Positions 46,504 to 58,344 of a DNA stretch of 64,000 nt are shown here, piece by piece. The notes under the pieces are model-generated. The model did no database searches and was not told the origin of the DNA. It saw only the letters and a list, made by a program, of their open reading frames with translations. Position 1 is the first letter of the stretch, and each line of letters opens with the position of its first letter. The position numbers and the translations under genes were made by a program. Source of the DNA: Favolaschia claudopus (Eukaryota; Basidiomycota; Agaricomycetes; Agaricales; Mycenaceae). The stretch lies in contig JAWWNJ010000006.1 in assembly GCA_037176885.1 (NCBI GenBank), positions 682,001 through 746,000 on the forward strand, written 5' to 3'.

Positions 46504-46978
46504 TGAAAAAGCAAGCGAGAAAGTGCCAGCGTGCACGTGCCAATTCACACGCCGGATGCGACCTGATCTGACGCTTGCTTTTGACCACTTTGCACCAATC
46601 TTTGAGCTCTGGAAAGCTTCAAGCTTCAAGGGTGAACCCCCCGTTCAACCCTCGATCGAGTTGAAGCCAACGTTCGGTTGGCTTGACCCGGAATTTCTTC
46701 CTTATCTTGCCTGAACAGTTCATGCGGATGTTGGACAGGCGTCGCCGCGGCATGCAAGAGGCGGATCTGGCGGGATGACGCCGCCGCGTCCTGCAAATTT
46801 CAAAAGTTTCCGGACCGCTCGGCGCTATCGCGTTGCCCAGAAGAATTCAACGATGGACAACTTCACGTGGTGATCTGGGTCATCTGGTTCAAATGTTGGA
46901 ACGCGAAGCTTTCGACGTCGTAAGTGCCGCCCAAAAATCGTCTTTCTCCCAGGTTGTCTGCCAGCAAACTCTCTGACG
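46504..46978. other. Intergenic: promoter region of the second GH3 gene
   Basis: 475 bp between the transposon and the GH3 start. Includes a short CTTCAAG direct repeat near 46616-46631. No gene seen. Confidence 0.4.
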
Positions 46979-49900
46979 ATGCTCGTCAAGCTAGTTCTGG
47001 GTCTCTTGCTGGCCTGCGGGAGTTGTGTTGCCCAGTTATCGTTCCCCAGATACAGTTTCGACTCGCCAAGCAACTCGAAATGTGCCAGGGATGATAAGAA
47101 GGTGGCGAAGGTGGCAAAAGACGCGTTCATCGACGCGATTTTGAACAAGATGACCGTCCCAGAGCTTGGTTCGTATTTTGTGCCATAACTTTGCAGGTTC
47201 TAACAGGCAGGACAGTCATGCAGCTACACCTCATGTTCGCAGATAATATGGTGGGACCGAACTCTGACAATGGCCTATACGGTGAGTGTACATGTGTGGA
47301 ATACCCCTATGTTCCGTGTTTTTGAGATACTCGGCAGACTTCGCAACCCGCTTCGAACCCACGGCCGGCGTCGGGCTCGTCCACGACTGGTACCCAACAA
47401 ACAACTCTCAATTCAACTCCCTGCAGAAACTGAACCTCGAAAAATCCCGCCTCAAGGTGCCCTTCCTGCAAACCGGAGAATGTCTGCACGGCGTTGGCTC
47501 CTTCAAGCAAAGCATGTTCCCACAGTCTATCGGACTCGCCGCGTCGTTCGACAAAAACCTCGCATATACCGTCGGGCGAGCCATTGGCGCGGAAGCTCGC
47601 AGCATCGGAATCCACGCATGTCTGTCTCCGGTCCTCGACCTCGGCAAGGACCCGCGATGGGGACGCGTACAGGAAGCGTGGGGCGAGGACTTTGTGCTGA
47701 CGTCCCACATGGGCGTCGCGTACGCATCTGGCTTGTCGAAGAATGGTTCTTGGGCTGACCACGACGCGGTGGTACCAGTGGTCAAGGTACCTACGTTGTC
47801 CGCTGAAGCACTTGTGTTGACCTATATTAGCACTTTGCAGCTCACGGAAGCCCTCGCGGAGGTATAAATGCAGCGCCCTTCATGGGACGTGGAAGCCGCC
47901 AGGTGCTGATGGAGATGCTGGTGCCATTCAAAGCAGTCATCGATTTAGGCGGGGCGAAAGGCGTCATGATGTCTTACAATGAACTTGATGAGGTATGTGC
48001 CACCTGATTCCACGCATTCGCAGTCGTAATAATTCGATTTAAGATCCCTGCAGTGGTTAGTCCCATGCTATACGACGCTTTAGCTGACTGGAATTATGAT
48101 GGTGTGTATCCTTGCCAATTTCTTTTCGGACGAGACCTAAAATTTAGGCGTCCAGGCTTCATCATGGCCGATGATAACGGTATTTTGTGTTTTACAGTGT
48201 CCACTCGAGCTCTAACTGACTTGACTTTTCTCCAGGCATGAAATACCTCCTTACTCGGCACACTGTGGCGGACACAAACGCCGATGCCATACAGCAATGG
48301 TTCAATGCCGGCGGAGGCGTCCAATTCTATGACTTCACTCTGGACGTATTCCTGAACGTAAGCAAAACTTTGTCTCCTTCATATGTTTTGACTGAATCCC
48401 CTCGCAGGCAACACTGGAGTTGGTCGCAAACCACACGGTTTCCAAATCCACACTTAAAGCGGCTGCGCGCCGCGTCCTCGCCACGAAGTACGACCTTGGT
48501 CTTTTCACCGACCCCTATATCCCAGACAGTGTCGACTCGGCGGAGTTGACGGCAGCCCACGTCCCCCTTACCCTTGACGCCGCACACCGCAGCATCGTTC
48601 TTCTCGAAAACCGCAATGATACCCTCCCCATTAAACCGCCGGACCAGAATATCAAGAAGATTGCCCTCATAGGTCCCTTCGGTGATATTCTCAACTTCGG
48701 TGACTACTCTGGCACCTGGGGTTCCTACCCCGTCGCAAACTCCAGCACCCTCCGACAGGCGATGACCGCTCACCTCGCCGCCAACTCCCCGGACGTCTCC
48801 CTCGTCTCCAGCTGGGGAACCAACACCTGGCTCTACAACGGGCAGTACAACATCCCGGGCTATCTGCTCTCCACGCCGGAAGGCGTTTCCGGCGGGCTCC
48901 GCGCGACGTACTACTCCGACACCAACTTCACGCACGCTGTGTTTACGACGCAGGAGGTGCCGAACCGAGATTGGGGGCTCTACCCGCCTCTCGGGTTGCC
49001 GTCGAACAATTTCAGCGTGGTCTGGGAAGGCACGATGACAGTGCCTGTGGACCACGACGTGAATGGGTGGCTTGGTGTTGGCGTGAATGCGAATACCTCT
49101 GCACGTCTTTTCATCGACGACGAGCTATTTTCCGAGTCGCCCGCTACGCTTTCGGGGAACATCATTGGGAATGTGCAGTCGCTGGCTTATAGCATCCAGA
49201 ACGCGACAAGTGCACCGCCTGCCGCAACATCGTTCACGTTTGCGAAGGGAGCCACGCACAAGATTCGCGTGGAGTACCAGGCGTGGAATTATGTGCAAAA
49301 GATTGAGAATGTGAACTCGGTCAATGCACAGATCGAGCTGTTTTGGAACCTCGTGGACAGGGTGGATCCGGTGGGACAGGTGCGTTTTGTATCCATCTGT
49401 CCTAGTCACAAACCTGTGGATACAAAACTGAGCGACCGTTGCCCAGGCTGTTGACCTTGCAAAGAGCGCCGACCTCATTGTACTGGCCGTTGGTGCGAAT
49501 TGGAACAGCGACGCAGAGAGCGCCGATCGGGCGACGTTAGGTCTTTCCGCGAATCAAAGTACGCATTCCGACTTTCTGCTACTCAATTCTGACGTACCTG
49601 TTAGCTGTCTTGGCCGACTCCATCTTCGCCCTCGGAAAACCTGTGGTCATGGTCCTGCAAGGCGGGCGCCCATTTGCTCTGCCCAGTTACTATAGCCAGG
49701 CTGCTGCTGTTCTGGACGCTGTCAGTTTCCTCCTCGAAACGGTTATCTGCTTGACCTGAGGCTCTCCGCAGTTCTTCCCTGGTCAGTCTGGTGGTCAGGC
49801 CATAGCGGACGTCCTTTTCGGCCTATTCAATCCCGGTGGCCGTGTTCCTCTTAGCGTGCCATATAGTGTTGGGGTTCGTCGTGATTACTAGCTATTCTTG

Positions 49901-50510
49901 TCAGCAATGCTAACACCTTGCGCAGACATTGCCGGCGTACTATAAGTGCGTGTTCTGTTGTCTCCACGCATGCGGATGCTGATCATAGTCCTAGCTACAA
50001 ATTCACTGCACACGCAAGGAACTACACGGACCTTTATCCGTTCCCGTTGTACTCCTTTGGCTATGGCAAGTCGTACTCGACGTTCACTGTCAGTGGCTTC
50101 AATGCAAGCTCGACCCACGGAGTACACACGTTCTCCGCTGGTGAGACAATCAATTTCCGGGCAACCGTGAAGAACGAAGGTCCTATGGCTGGAAGCTACG
50201 TCCCCCAGGTGCGCCTTCACGTTGTCTACAGCGACAATTTGAGACTCATTCTTCTACCCAGGTGTATCTCTTAGTGCGAGTGTCGACTGTGACGCGACCG
50301 CTGCAGCAGCTAGTTGCGTTCGATCGAGTGTACCTAGATGTTGGGGAAAGCGCGACAGTGGTGATGCCGCTGGAGGTGAACCGGTATCTACCCATCATCA
50401 ATCGGCGGTACGAGTGGGAGCTCGAGCGGGGAAACTACGTCTTTGCGCTGATGGACAGGTCGGGACCTGACGCAGACAAGAGCATGAATCTCACGATGAC
50501 TTGCGTCTGA
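46979..50510 (+). CDS. Secreted GH3 beta-glucosidase-type enzyme with PA14-like insert
   Basis: The start MLVKLVLGLLLACGSCVAQ is a signal peptide. Spliced order: VMQLHLMFADNMVGPNSD, GVGLVHDWYP, LQTGECLHGVGSF, FPQSIGLAASFD, DPRWGRVQEAWGED, KHFAAHGSPRGGINAAP, FIMADDNGMKYLL (catalytic Asp), VLLENRNDTLPI, a PA14-like block (GGLRATYYSDTNF, DVNGWLGVGVNANTSARLFI), LIVLAVGANWNSDAES, MVLQGGRPFALP, FFPGQSGGQAIADVLFG and a fibronectin III-like end. All junctions examined keep phase. PA14 inserts in GH3 enzymes bind sugars near the active site. Substrate probably beta-glucosides, not provable here. Third glycoside hydrolase within 26 kb. Confidence 0.9.
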
Positions 50511-51008
50511 AAACTGGTACTCTGTATTGTATAGTTGTGTCTGCTCAAGGATGGGGGTTCATGTAATGGAAAGAACAATGTAGAACATATTACAGTGGTT
50601 CACTTGGCTCATTACATGCTTTCGCTCGTAATCCGCTAACTGCTGTTCTGCACTTGATCTGGCGGGATACCTCCCACTATCATCTTGATATGCATGATAA
50701 CCACCTGCGTGTCGGTGTTTATTATGGTCGCAGACTGAGACCTGGCATAACGCGTTGAGTCACAGATCACGCCACGTGTCACAATCACGCATTGCGTCCT
50801 CCCTCTACCACTGCCAGTGTGTCCCTGTGCGTTCGCACTCTCGCGCGATGTTTCATGTGGGCCAGCTGCTCAAAAGACAGCGAAAACCTTTTGGATCGTT
50901 ACCATTATCAACGGTAACCATTCATCGAGATGCCGCGCGCTAGCAAGATTGACAATTGCTGTCCTGTAGAGCGTTTTGAGGGCAAAACCCGTCAGAAAAA
51001 TACTAGAA
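50511..51008. other. Intergenic, nothing recognised
   Basis: About 500 bp between a GH3 stop and the next start; no features supported. Confidence 0.4.
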
Positions 51009-51604
51009 ATGGAGCACACACCCTCTCTCCGACATTGCATGAACATTAAATACTACTCAACTGTTGGTAATGGACCCACCTCTGAGCACTCGGAGCAATC
51101 CAAGGATGACCGCGCTCTGGCGATTTTGGAAGGGATTGCGGAGCAGACCTCTGCAAGTGTCCCTCCAGAGGAACGGAGCTGCCTTATCTTGTCCCACGCA
51201 CTTATATACGAGACCACCCAATATCTTGCGCGACACGGCGACGACTCAGCAGCCTATCTTTCTGTGCGGCGTTTCCTGAGCTGCAAGTCCTCGAGGCTTA
51301 CGCTGACTCCCAGGTCTTCATGAACACCGCAACGCCCTCCGGCTCACATTTGGACCGTTCCCGCAAATGTGTTTTTCAATTAACAAATACTGTCGTTCGG
51401 TATTTATCTTCCGTGCCGGCGTCCTCTCCACTACGGACGAAACATTCTGGCATTTTCGATTTACTGGGCGCCCTCCAGGCTCCCTTCATGGTTTATGACG
51501 GCGAAGGTGATGCTCAGGAATGGACTCAATTCTGGAGTCGCACACAACCGATCATACTAGAGCTCGGAGCGCAGCTTGATCAAGCGGGTTTTGGAGCCGT
51601 ATGA
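51009..51604 (+). CDS. Hypothetical protein, two exons
   Basis: Exons 51009-51263 and 51314-51604 join through a well-formed 50 bp intron (GTGCGG donor, GCTGAC branch site, CCCAG acceptor), giving about 181 residues. Readable stretches are DRALAILEGIAEQTSASVPP, SHALIYETTQYLARHG and IFDLLGALQAPFMVYDGEGD. No family is recognised; no signal peptide or membrane segment is visible. It converges on the P450 gene, with only 79 bp between the two stops. The good intron argues for a real gene. Confidence 0.5.
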
Positions 51605-51683
51605 TTTATTGACGAGAAATAAAATCGAATTATCCATCCAGTCCGAAAACAAAATCCATTGAAGGCGATGAATACGATACACC

Positions 51684-53861
51684 TCACTCAGCCCGTCGAA
51701 CCCTCATGGGTACGATACCTCCCGGTTCACCAGCCACTTTCGGCCGATTGATCAGAGCTCGATGCGTGGCAATTTCAGTCTCCGGCCCATCAGGGAACTC
51801 AAAAGTAAAGTTCCTAATCAATGTCGACAAAACGGCCTACATCGAAAGAAAAAATTCAGCTCCCTTGTCTCGCCGGAAGACATTGCAAACACGCACCTTG
51901 AACTCCGCCAGCGCAAACGACTTGCCAAGACAAGTCCGTGGTCCGTCGAGGAAAGTGATGAGATGGTGGTGGCCCTGGATCTCTTTCGCGCGCACTGGGT
52001 CATCAGCAAGCGTCAACCATCGTTCGGGTTTGAACTCCTTCGCGTCGGGCCCCCAGAGGACTTCGGTTTGATTCATGCCCCGAATTGAGACGGTTACAAC
52101 GGTGCCTTTCGCGATAGCTATGTTGTCGACGACCTGTCCAGCCGCAGTGGTGATAGGTTCACTGACGGGGAGAACATCGTCGACCGCGGCCTAAGAATCG
52201 TATTGAGTGTTACACTGCTTGAAGGAATCATGCTTACCTGACGAGTGGTTTCTCCTAGTGGCGGGTGAAGGCGTAAGATTTCCAAGACCACGGCGTTCAA
52301 GTACGGCAACGACGAGACAAGCTGGTCCCAAGTCGGATCTGTGGCACCAAATTGGTTGAGTTCTTCTCGAAGCTTGGTCTGCATTCCCTGGTTTCTAGCC
52401 AGTTCAATCAAGGCCCACTGGAAATTTTGAGCATTCAGATCAAATTCAGTTTCTAGGTATGTGTACCGTCAGTGAGACAGACGTCGTTTCGTAGCCTGGT
52501 AAAAAGAATCATCCAACCAATCAGGTTCAGGAGCGAGAGCCCTACCAGCTAAGAGTAGCACATTCTAATTGTTCGTTAAAATCTGGGTTTTTGAGATGTG
52601 AGCGAATATTTACCATCTGAAAGAGACGTTAGCATCGAGACTTTTTATAACCGGAAACTTCAACCTGTGCCATGACCTCACCAGGATCCATGCGAAGCTC
52701 AGCGTCCTGTTCCTCCGCCTTGACTGTTGCACAAATTCGTGAGCCATGATCCGACGAAGGCAGAAAAAATCCGCACGCAATAAACCAATAATTGACCTAT
52801 CCCTAGTCTCATCGGAGACATGAGTGCTCTTTTCTCGTCGAGTTCGTTCCAGGAGCTCATCGGCAATGGTGCTCATTGACAGACGAAGGCCACGCATGAT
52901 GCGATTTCTCTTCGTTGGCATTCGCGCAAGCCAGGGGAACGCGGTTCCTAGCATAAAAGCAAGGTTGGAAATAATGCCCTGCCCCTCGAAGTTGAGCGAA
53001 TCGAAGGCCGCGGCAACGGCAGAATATTCGCCGTCGAGAGTCTTGAAATCATGGGAGAATCCGGCGATTCCGATGCTGTCGAGTCTGTAAAAAAATTCAA
53101 ACGACTTGAATCAATCCGCGATAGCTGAACGAAAACTCACGCGACTCGGTTCATCCTGTACAACATCGTTCAGAAGGCGCTCAAACGAGAATGATGATAC
53201 TCACCAGCGTTCGACGTCGATGATAGCGCCTTCTGCCGGAGCATTGTCGGTCATGGTCTCCCAGTGTGTCTTAAGCTGGGATAGATTTGAGGAGGCGCAA
53301 GTGTAGTTCTGCGCGAAAAAATACCTTATAACCGGAATCATAGAACACCTCTGTCAATCTTCGGATGGCAGCATTGCTGAAAGCTGGAGTCAAAGCTTTC
53401 CGCTGCCTAATGACGCTGTGTCAGCGATCGGCTTTTACACGTACAACGAGAAGAACTCGCCTCTTGTGATCTTCCCCCTCCGCCCAAAGTAGACCCTGGC
53501 CAAAAATGTTCGCAATGACGGTTCGCAGTAGCTTCCCCTTTATATATATGGACCTCTCCATGCTATAAAAATAATTCACAGCTTTCGGATCGCACAGAAT
53601 AACCTTCCGCCCTCCAAAGGCAGTCGGAATTTCGTACACAGGCCCATACTGGGCGGCCCACTCGTGGTATAGATTCCCACTATTTGGCGACCGGGCCAGC
53701 TCTCTGTTTAGGCCAAAGATAAGACTCGTGCTGGGTGGACCTCTGAGCTTCGTGCCGTGCGCGCTCCGATTTGTGACACGGCGGGCGAGTTTAACGAGCA
53801 GCCAGACGCCTGCCGCGTACACCAGGACGTCGGAAACTCGTAGCTGGTATACTGGCGTCAT
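51684..53861 (-). CDS. Cytochrome P450 (copy 2)
   Basis: N-terminal anchor (VLVYAAGVWLLVKLARRV), proline hinge LRGPPSTSLIFG, QYGPVYEIPTAFGGRKVIL, FGQGLLWAEGEDHKR (C helix), a 15 nt microexon giving MNRVA before LDSIGIAGF, a 19 nt exon giving NVLLLAG before YETTSVSLTW (I helix), EILR (ExxR) and FLDGPRTCLG with the haem cysteine. The last exon ends AGEPGGIVPMRVRRAE at TGA 51684-51686. The intron after DHKR can be read with a GC donor or with a weak GTTCTT donor; both keep frame. The gene appears intact, unlike copy 1. Substrate unknown. Confidence 0.88.
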
Positions 53862-54206
53862 GGGAGACGGCAAGAGAGTCTTCAATGTCACGCCATGCGA
53901 AATGGTGTGAACGATGCTCCCCGGATCACCACATTGGCGCGCCGGCGTCAACTCAGTCCTCAAAAGCTTGCTTGGGAGTTTCTCAGACGAAGAGGCAGTA
54001 AAATTTTGAGCAAATGAACCGGAGAATTCGATACGCAAGACGGAAGAGCCAAAGACCATGGATTATGGATACAAACCGAACAGCGCGGGAACCCACCATC
54101 AACGCATCAATTCCGACCAAACCCAAACCCAAACCGAACCACAACAATCTCGAGGCAAAAAGGCAAGACATATTAATCCAAAAGTCTAATAGATCCAATT
54201 CCTAGC

Positions 54207-55001
54207 TCATTTTTTGGAAAACGACCGACGGTTCCCTCTCGCTGGCCAACCATTTCCGCCAGATTTTGCGGTATTTCGGCTTCCACCTGGCTTTCTTTCC
54301 AAACACTGCCTCGTCGGGCTCCATACGCGATATTCGATGGACCTCCCGCAAATCTGCAGGGCTGAAGCTCTGTCGTATTCTTGAAGCTTGGGAAATATTT
54401 GGATGCCACTGTCAATGGAGTCAACATGCGAAACGAACAAGAAGAGAAGACGAACGGGTCCAGGAAATGTCATTCTGTGCCATTTGCACAATGCCCGAAG
54501 CGACAAATGATACCCCGAGAGCGCTTTTCGTCTACCTTGACGATACCATGGCAACAAAGCAGGAGTATAGGACGATATGAGGGGCAGGCAATATTTTCTC
54601 CCTCCTTTTGTTCCTACAAAGCGCGCATCCGACATGCGGATAAGTCTGCCGTATTTCTGTGCGGCGACCCAATATTGATCTTCCTCCAGGGTGTTTCTAT
54701 ATGTTCTGTATCTTCTCCGTTGCCAACATAATTCTCTCCAACGGTGGACGGCCTTCGCTCCCAATTTCCACAAGATTCCAGCTAGGACAGGAGAAGCCAA
54801 CAGTGCTGCCGCCGCGAAAACCATACGGTGGCGCAGAACGAATATCTTCCCATTGTTGCAGCGGTTTGTTGGGACTGAGACGGGTCTCTTACCTTCCAGG
54901 AGGGCATTGGAGGTTGAGGTGAACGCGTCGCTTGCGTGTGTACCTCGTGTTTCGGCCTGTACGGTGAGCCTGCCGCTGCCGCGCCTTTGACACGAGGTCA
55001 T
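54207..55001 (-). CDS. Hypothetical ORF, 264 codons
   Basis: A long uninterrupted frame upstream of P450 copy 2. One possible membrane segment (FAAAALLASPVLAGILW) precedes an Arg-rich sequence (ELCWQRRRYRTYRN). I recognise no domain, and the composition is not typical of a conserved protein. It may be a real single-exon gene or chance. Confidence 0.25.
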   Translation of the reverse strand: MTSCQRRGSGRLTVQAETRGTHASDAFTSTSNALLEGKRPVSVPTNRCNNGKIFVLRHRMVFAAAALLASPVLAGILWKLGAKAVHRWRELCWQRRRYRTYRNTLEEDQYWVAAQKYGRLIRMSDARFVGTKGGRKYCLPLISSYTPALLPWYRQGRRKALSGYHLSLRALCKWHRMTFPGPVRLLFLFVSHVDSIDSGIQIFPKLQEYDRASALQICGRSIEYRVWSPTRQCLERKPGGSRNTAKSGGNGWPARGNRRSFSKK

Positions 55002-55535
55002 GCAGATATCTGACTCGACGATAATTAATATCGCTAATTTTAAGCCCAGTTTACGTTCAGCTTAAGATACGGCCCAGTGCGAAGATGCATTTCGAGTCAA
55101 TCGAGTCTCGTGATTCCACCTGCCAGTGACCGGAAGCTAGGAGAGATATCTGATAACGTGTAAGTAACTGGATGTGCTGAGCGCGCAGACTACACTCACA
55201 TTGTTGTCTGCTTTTTTGGCTGTCGGTTTCCCAAGCCATCCCACAAAAAACAAACTAAGTAATCTCCGAGTCACCGGGGAGCTTCGGATGTCAGAGTAAT
55301 AAATTCACGTCTCAAACCAGTCAGCATCGCGAGTATATCTTGCGAGGATAAACCTAGGCTTCGTCCCCATATAACCACCCCTCTCAAGGGGAAGTATTTA
55401 CCATCCACAATTCACTTGTTCCAAAATCGCCTAAAATGGAACTTGAACGAGTTTCAATCCCGACCGGAACGGACTTCTGATCGTTCTTTGTTCTCTTGTC
55501 ATTTCACGCTCAACTCTTACCTGTGCCACATACAG
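55002..55535. other. Intergenic or unresolved 5' exons of the zinc-finger gene
   Basis: A TATA-like CATATAACC lies near 55368. An ATG at 55437 opens only 14 codons; no join from it to the zinc-finger frame keeps phase. Confidence 0.3.
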
Positions 55536-56154
55536 TGAGACTCCAGCAAATCAAAACCTTATCTCGCCAGCCGCTCCTCGACGCATTTCAACAGTTCTCT
55601 CGAAAGCAAATGTCTTCTCACAATACAACCTTAAATGCAAGCACTTCGCGGGTACGGCCAAGTTTCCAGACGTCGTTGTGGCCATATTTTTAATGCCGCT
55701 TCTAACAGAGATCGGAGACGGACACCACCCGACGGACATGCGCGACCTGTGGAATTATTTTGGCGCGCAGCTCAGACTTACCTCGCCATATGTTGACGCA
55801 TGCGAAGAACAAAGAAGACTTGTGAGCATTGGACTCCGATCGCGCTTTAAGTCGTCTATCACACCTCTCACCATTCATTCATCTAGGATGTATGGCTGCC
55901 CGTTTCCCGAATGTGGCCACAAAACACTGCAAAAGTCGAATCTCGAAACTCACATCAGAATTCAGTACGTGATTATATAGAAGAATTTTGTTCGCCCTTT
56001 GTTCACTCTAAAATCGGTTAGCACCAACATCAGGCCCCTCGAATGCCCCGCTATTCTGCCAGACGGCTCGAGATGCACCTTTACCACCTCGGACCCTTCG
56101 TCTCTCCATCGTCACAAGAAGCGTCATTTCACGGCCGCTGAGGGGGATGATTAA
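55536..56154 (+). CDS. C2H2 zinc-finger protein, 5' end unresolved
   Basis: The supported frame runs 55536-55964 and, after a 57 bp intron, 56022-56154 (TAA). Two C2H2 fingers are read: CPFPECGHKTLQKSNLETHI, then CPAILPDGSRCTFTT with HRHKKRH, across the intron. The region before them contains IGDGHHPTDMRDLWNYFGAQ, of unknown meaning. Probably a small nuclear DNA-binding protein. No start codon could be joined upstream with confidence. Confidence 0.6.
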
Positions 56155-56670
56155 ACACTCCAAAGTCAAGTTGTGTCTTATAGGACTTATTGGGTCGGAT
56201 TGTATGCGAGTATGGGACGCCTAGAAGATCATGGGTTCCACATGAATCGCAACGCTGTGGGCCACGATGAATAAGTCGCATAAGTTTCGAATTGTTCGGC
56301 AGCATACTATTGCTCCTCTTCAGCGAATGACATAGAATATCGTCGTTCTTTTAGTGAACCTCTTGGTAGCAAGTATTATTAGGAAGAAAAAGTTTCAACC
56401 TGATTTCGGCGCTTTCGGAGTTAAGGCACAGTTGAGCGGGCCGTGATCCCGCAAATTCAACCAAGGTTGTAGAGTGATTCAAGAAAAATCGTAAACTATA
56501 CAGGACTATTTCGGCGAACGAAAAGCAATATGTAAATATATTGGGCCCATCTCTCAAATCTATTTCTTGACTGGGGTATCGGGGACAATTTTATCGTTTT
56601 CAGTGATCGTGGCGGCAAATTGTCCAGTCTGGTTGGTAGCATATCAACGATGATAGCAAAAAACAATAAA
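56155..56670. other. Intergenic between convergent genes
   Basis: AT-rich, with short frames only. Nothing recognised. Confidence 0.4.
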
Positions 56671-58344
56671 TCAGCGATAGCTTGCCTGTTGCTCAACGAA
56701 TTCAACTGTGGTTATTGTTGTCGAATGACCTTCAGTAGGCCGGCTGTTCGGAAACTCCCCGATGTCGACTGTGTTCCATTGATTTCCTAGCGCTTTGTTG
56801 CGTACATGTTGGCGCAGGTTGAGACTGGTACAGCATAGGTAAGAGATCGAGATTCCGGACAAAAAGGGTACTCACGTTGCAAGCATACTATTCATGTACA
56901 CTACGGATTCAGAGATCAGTCGACGACAAGGAATGAATTGAAACATAATACGAACGTTTGCTGTTGGGTGCCAGCGAGAGGAAAAACCAGAAGGTATCAG
57001 GGTAAACAATGAACTACAAGGCATTTTAGTTTCGAAAAGAGGTACCTGAAGAAAAATTCATACCAAGGCCATGGTTAGTACAGACGTCACTGCTGTGAGC
57101 ACTCCGCGATGTATAGCATTGATTATGAGCGCATTCAACATCTTTTGCGACCTAAGGAGTTTGTTAGCTACTAGAAACCGCTCAAGCATCAGAAATTGCG
57201 CACCTTAACAACCCCTCTTTATTGCGGTGCAGAAAAATGCAAAGATACGCTGTAATGGCGATGTCGCAGGCGGATGACGCGGCGGTCTGAACTGTTGTGC
57301 TCGCCTAAAATCTATATATTGAGGTCCGAACATGCAATTCAAACGTTCTTACTTTGGTTTGGTCGAGTTTGAGGAAAGAACGCAATTGGTAGGATTTTAC
57401 TGTTTGCGCTATTCCCGCAGCTGTCCGATGAAATTGTGTGAGTTCTGGTGAAGGCGGCGAAGACGTTGGACATACACATTTGCGTCAAAGCGAGAATAAC
57501 CTGCGAACGGCAAGATTATCCAACTACTGGTGCAATATATAGGGAAGTTAAAACGCACAATAATATACAGTCCCAGAGAGGACGCCCGATACATGCTCAC
57601 GGTCTCTTTCGTAACTTAATGAAGTGTTTGAACCGTTGTTGGATCCTCGAAACCATGCACTCACGGCGGTAGATGCGACTCGCAAAGTAGCTGTCAAAGA
57701 TGTTCAATGACTACCAACCGAGGGTGCGTCCGCTTACAGTTGAACAGCAAATGCGGTGAAGTACTAGATGAATTATCAATCAACACGGCGAGTGGATGAG
57801 GAAAAGGTCGCCCACGTTGGCAAGCAGTTGAAGCTAATTCATGGTTTGCCAGTCAGAACGAGCCGTAGCAGAAAGTATCACTCACCGAGTCCGACCTGAA
57901 CCTAAGTATTGAATGTCACCGTGATTGCCTTGGACACGAACACGTACCAAACCAGATCCTCTTGAATGATCCCGAATTTCTGCACGAAACGAAAGTAGCT
58001 TGACCGGCAAAAGAACCCAATTTGGATCGTTTCAAAAAAGCTGTCGAGAGGTGAGCGTTGAACGCACGCTACAGGGACCGCCGAACATAACGATAATAAC
58101 CTTCCCCAATCGTGAGTTCGACTTGAAATACGAAAATGTACTGGACGCACGGGGAGTTTGATTGAGTAAAAGTCATCGTTTGGCCACCATAGAAAGTAGA
58201 GCATTGTTTGAAGTACTCCAATACCATAGAGACTGGGGAAATTCGATCAAACAAAAACGCGATTTGGCCAACTTGAACGGACATTGTTTCAAGAAGTAAC
58301 GACAGAAACCAGGCGCCGTAGGTCGGGGCAAGATGAGGCTCCAT
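56671..58344 (-). CDS. DUF6534-type multi-pass membrane protein
   Basis: The start MEPHLAPTYGAWFLSLLLET leads through an intron to LYGIGVLQTMLYFLWWPNDD, the usual opening of this fungal family. Later exons give FETIQIGFFCRSSYFRFVQK, LQLLANYFTAFAVQLYFASR, the family's C-terminal domain (ASSACDIAITAYLCIFLHRN, RSQKMLNALIINAIHRGVLT), then YPDTFWFFLSLAPNSKVYMN and STTITTVEFVEQQASYR before the stop at 56671. About seven membrane segments are expected. Function of the family is unknown. Many small exons; I did not verify every junction. Confidence 0.7.

Noticed and set aside
53421..53460. GC-AG intron in P450 copy 2
   Set aside because: A GTTCTT donor with a CAG acceptor also keeps frame, so the GC donor is not required.
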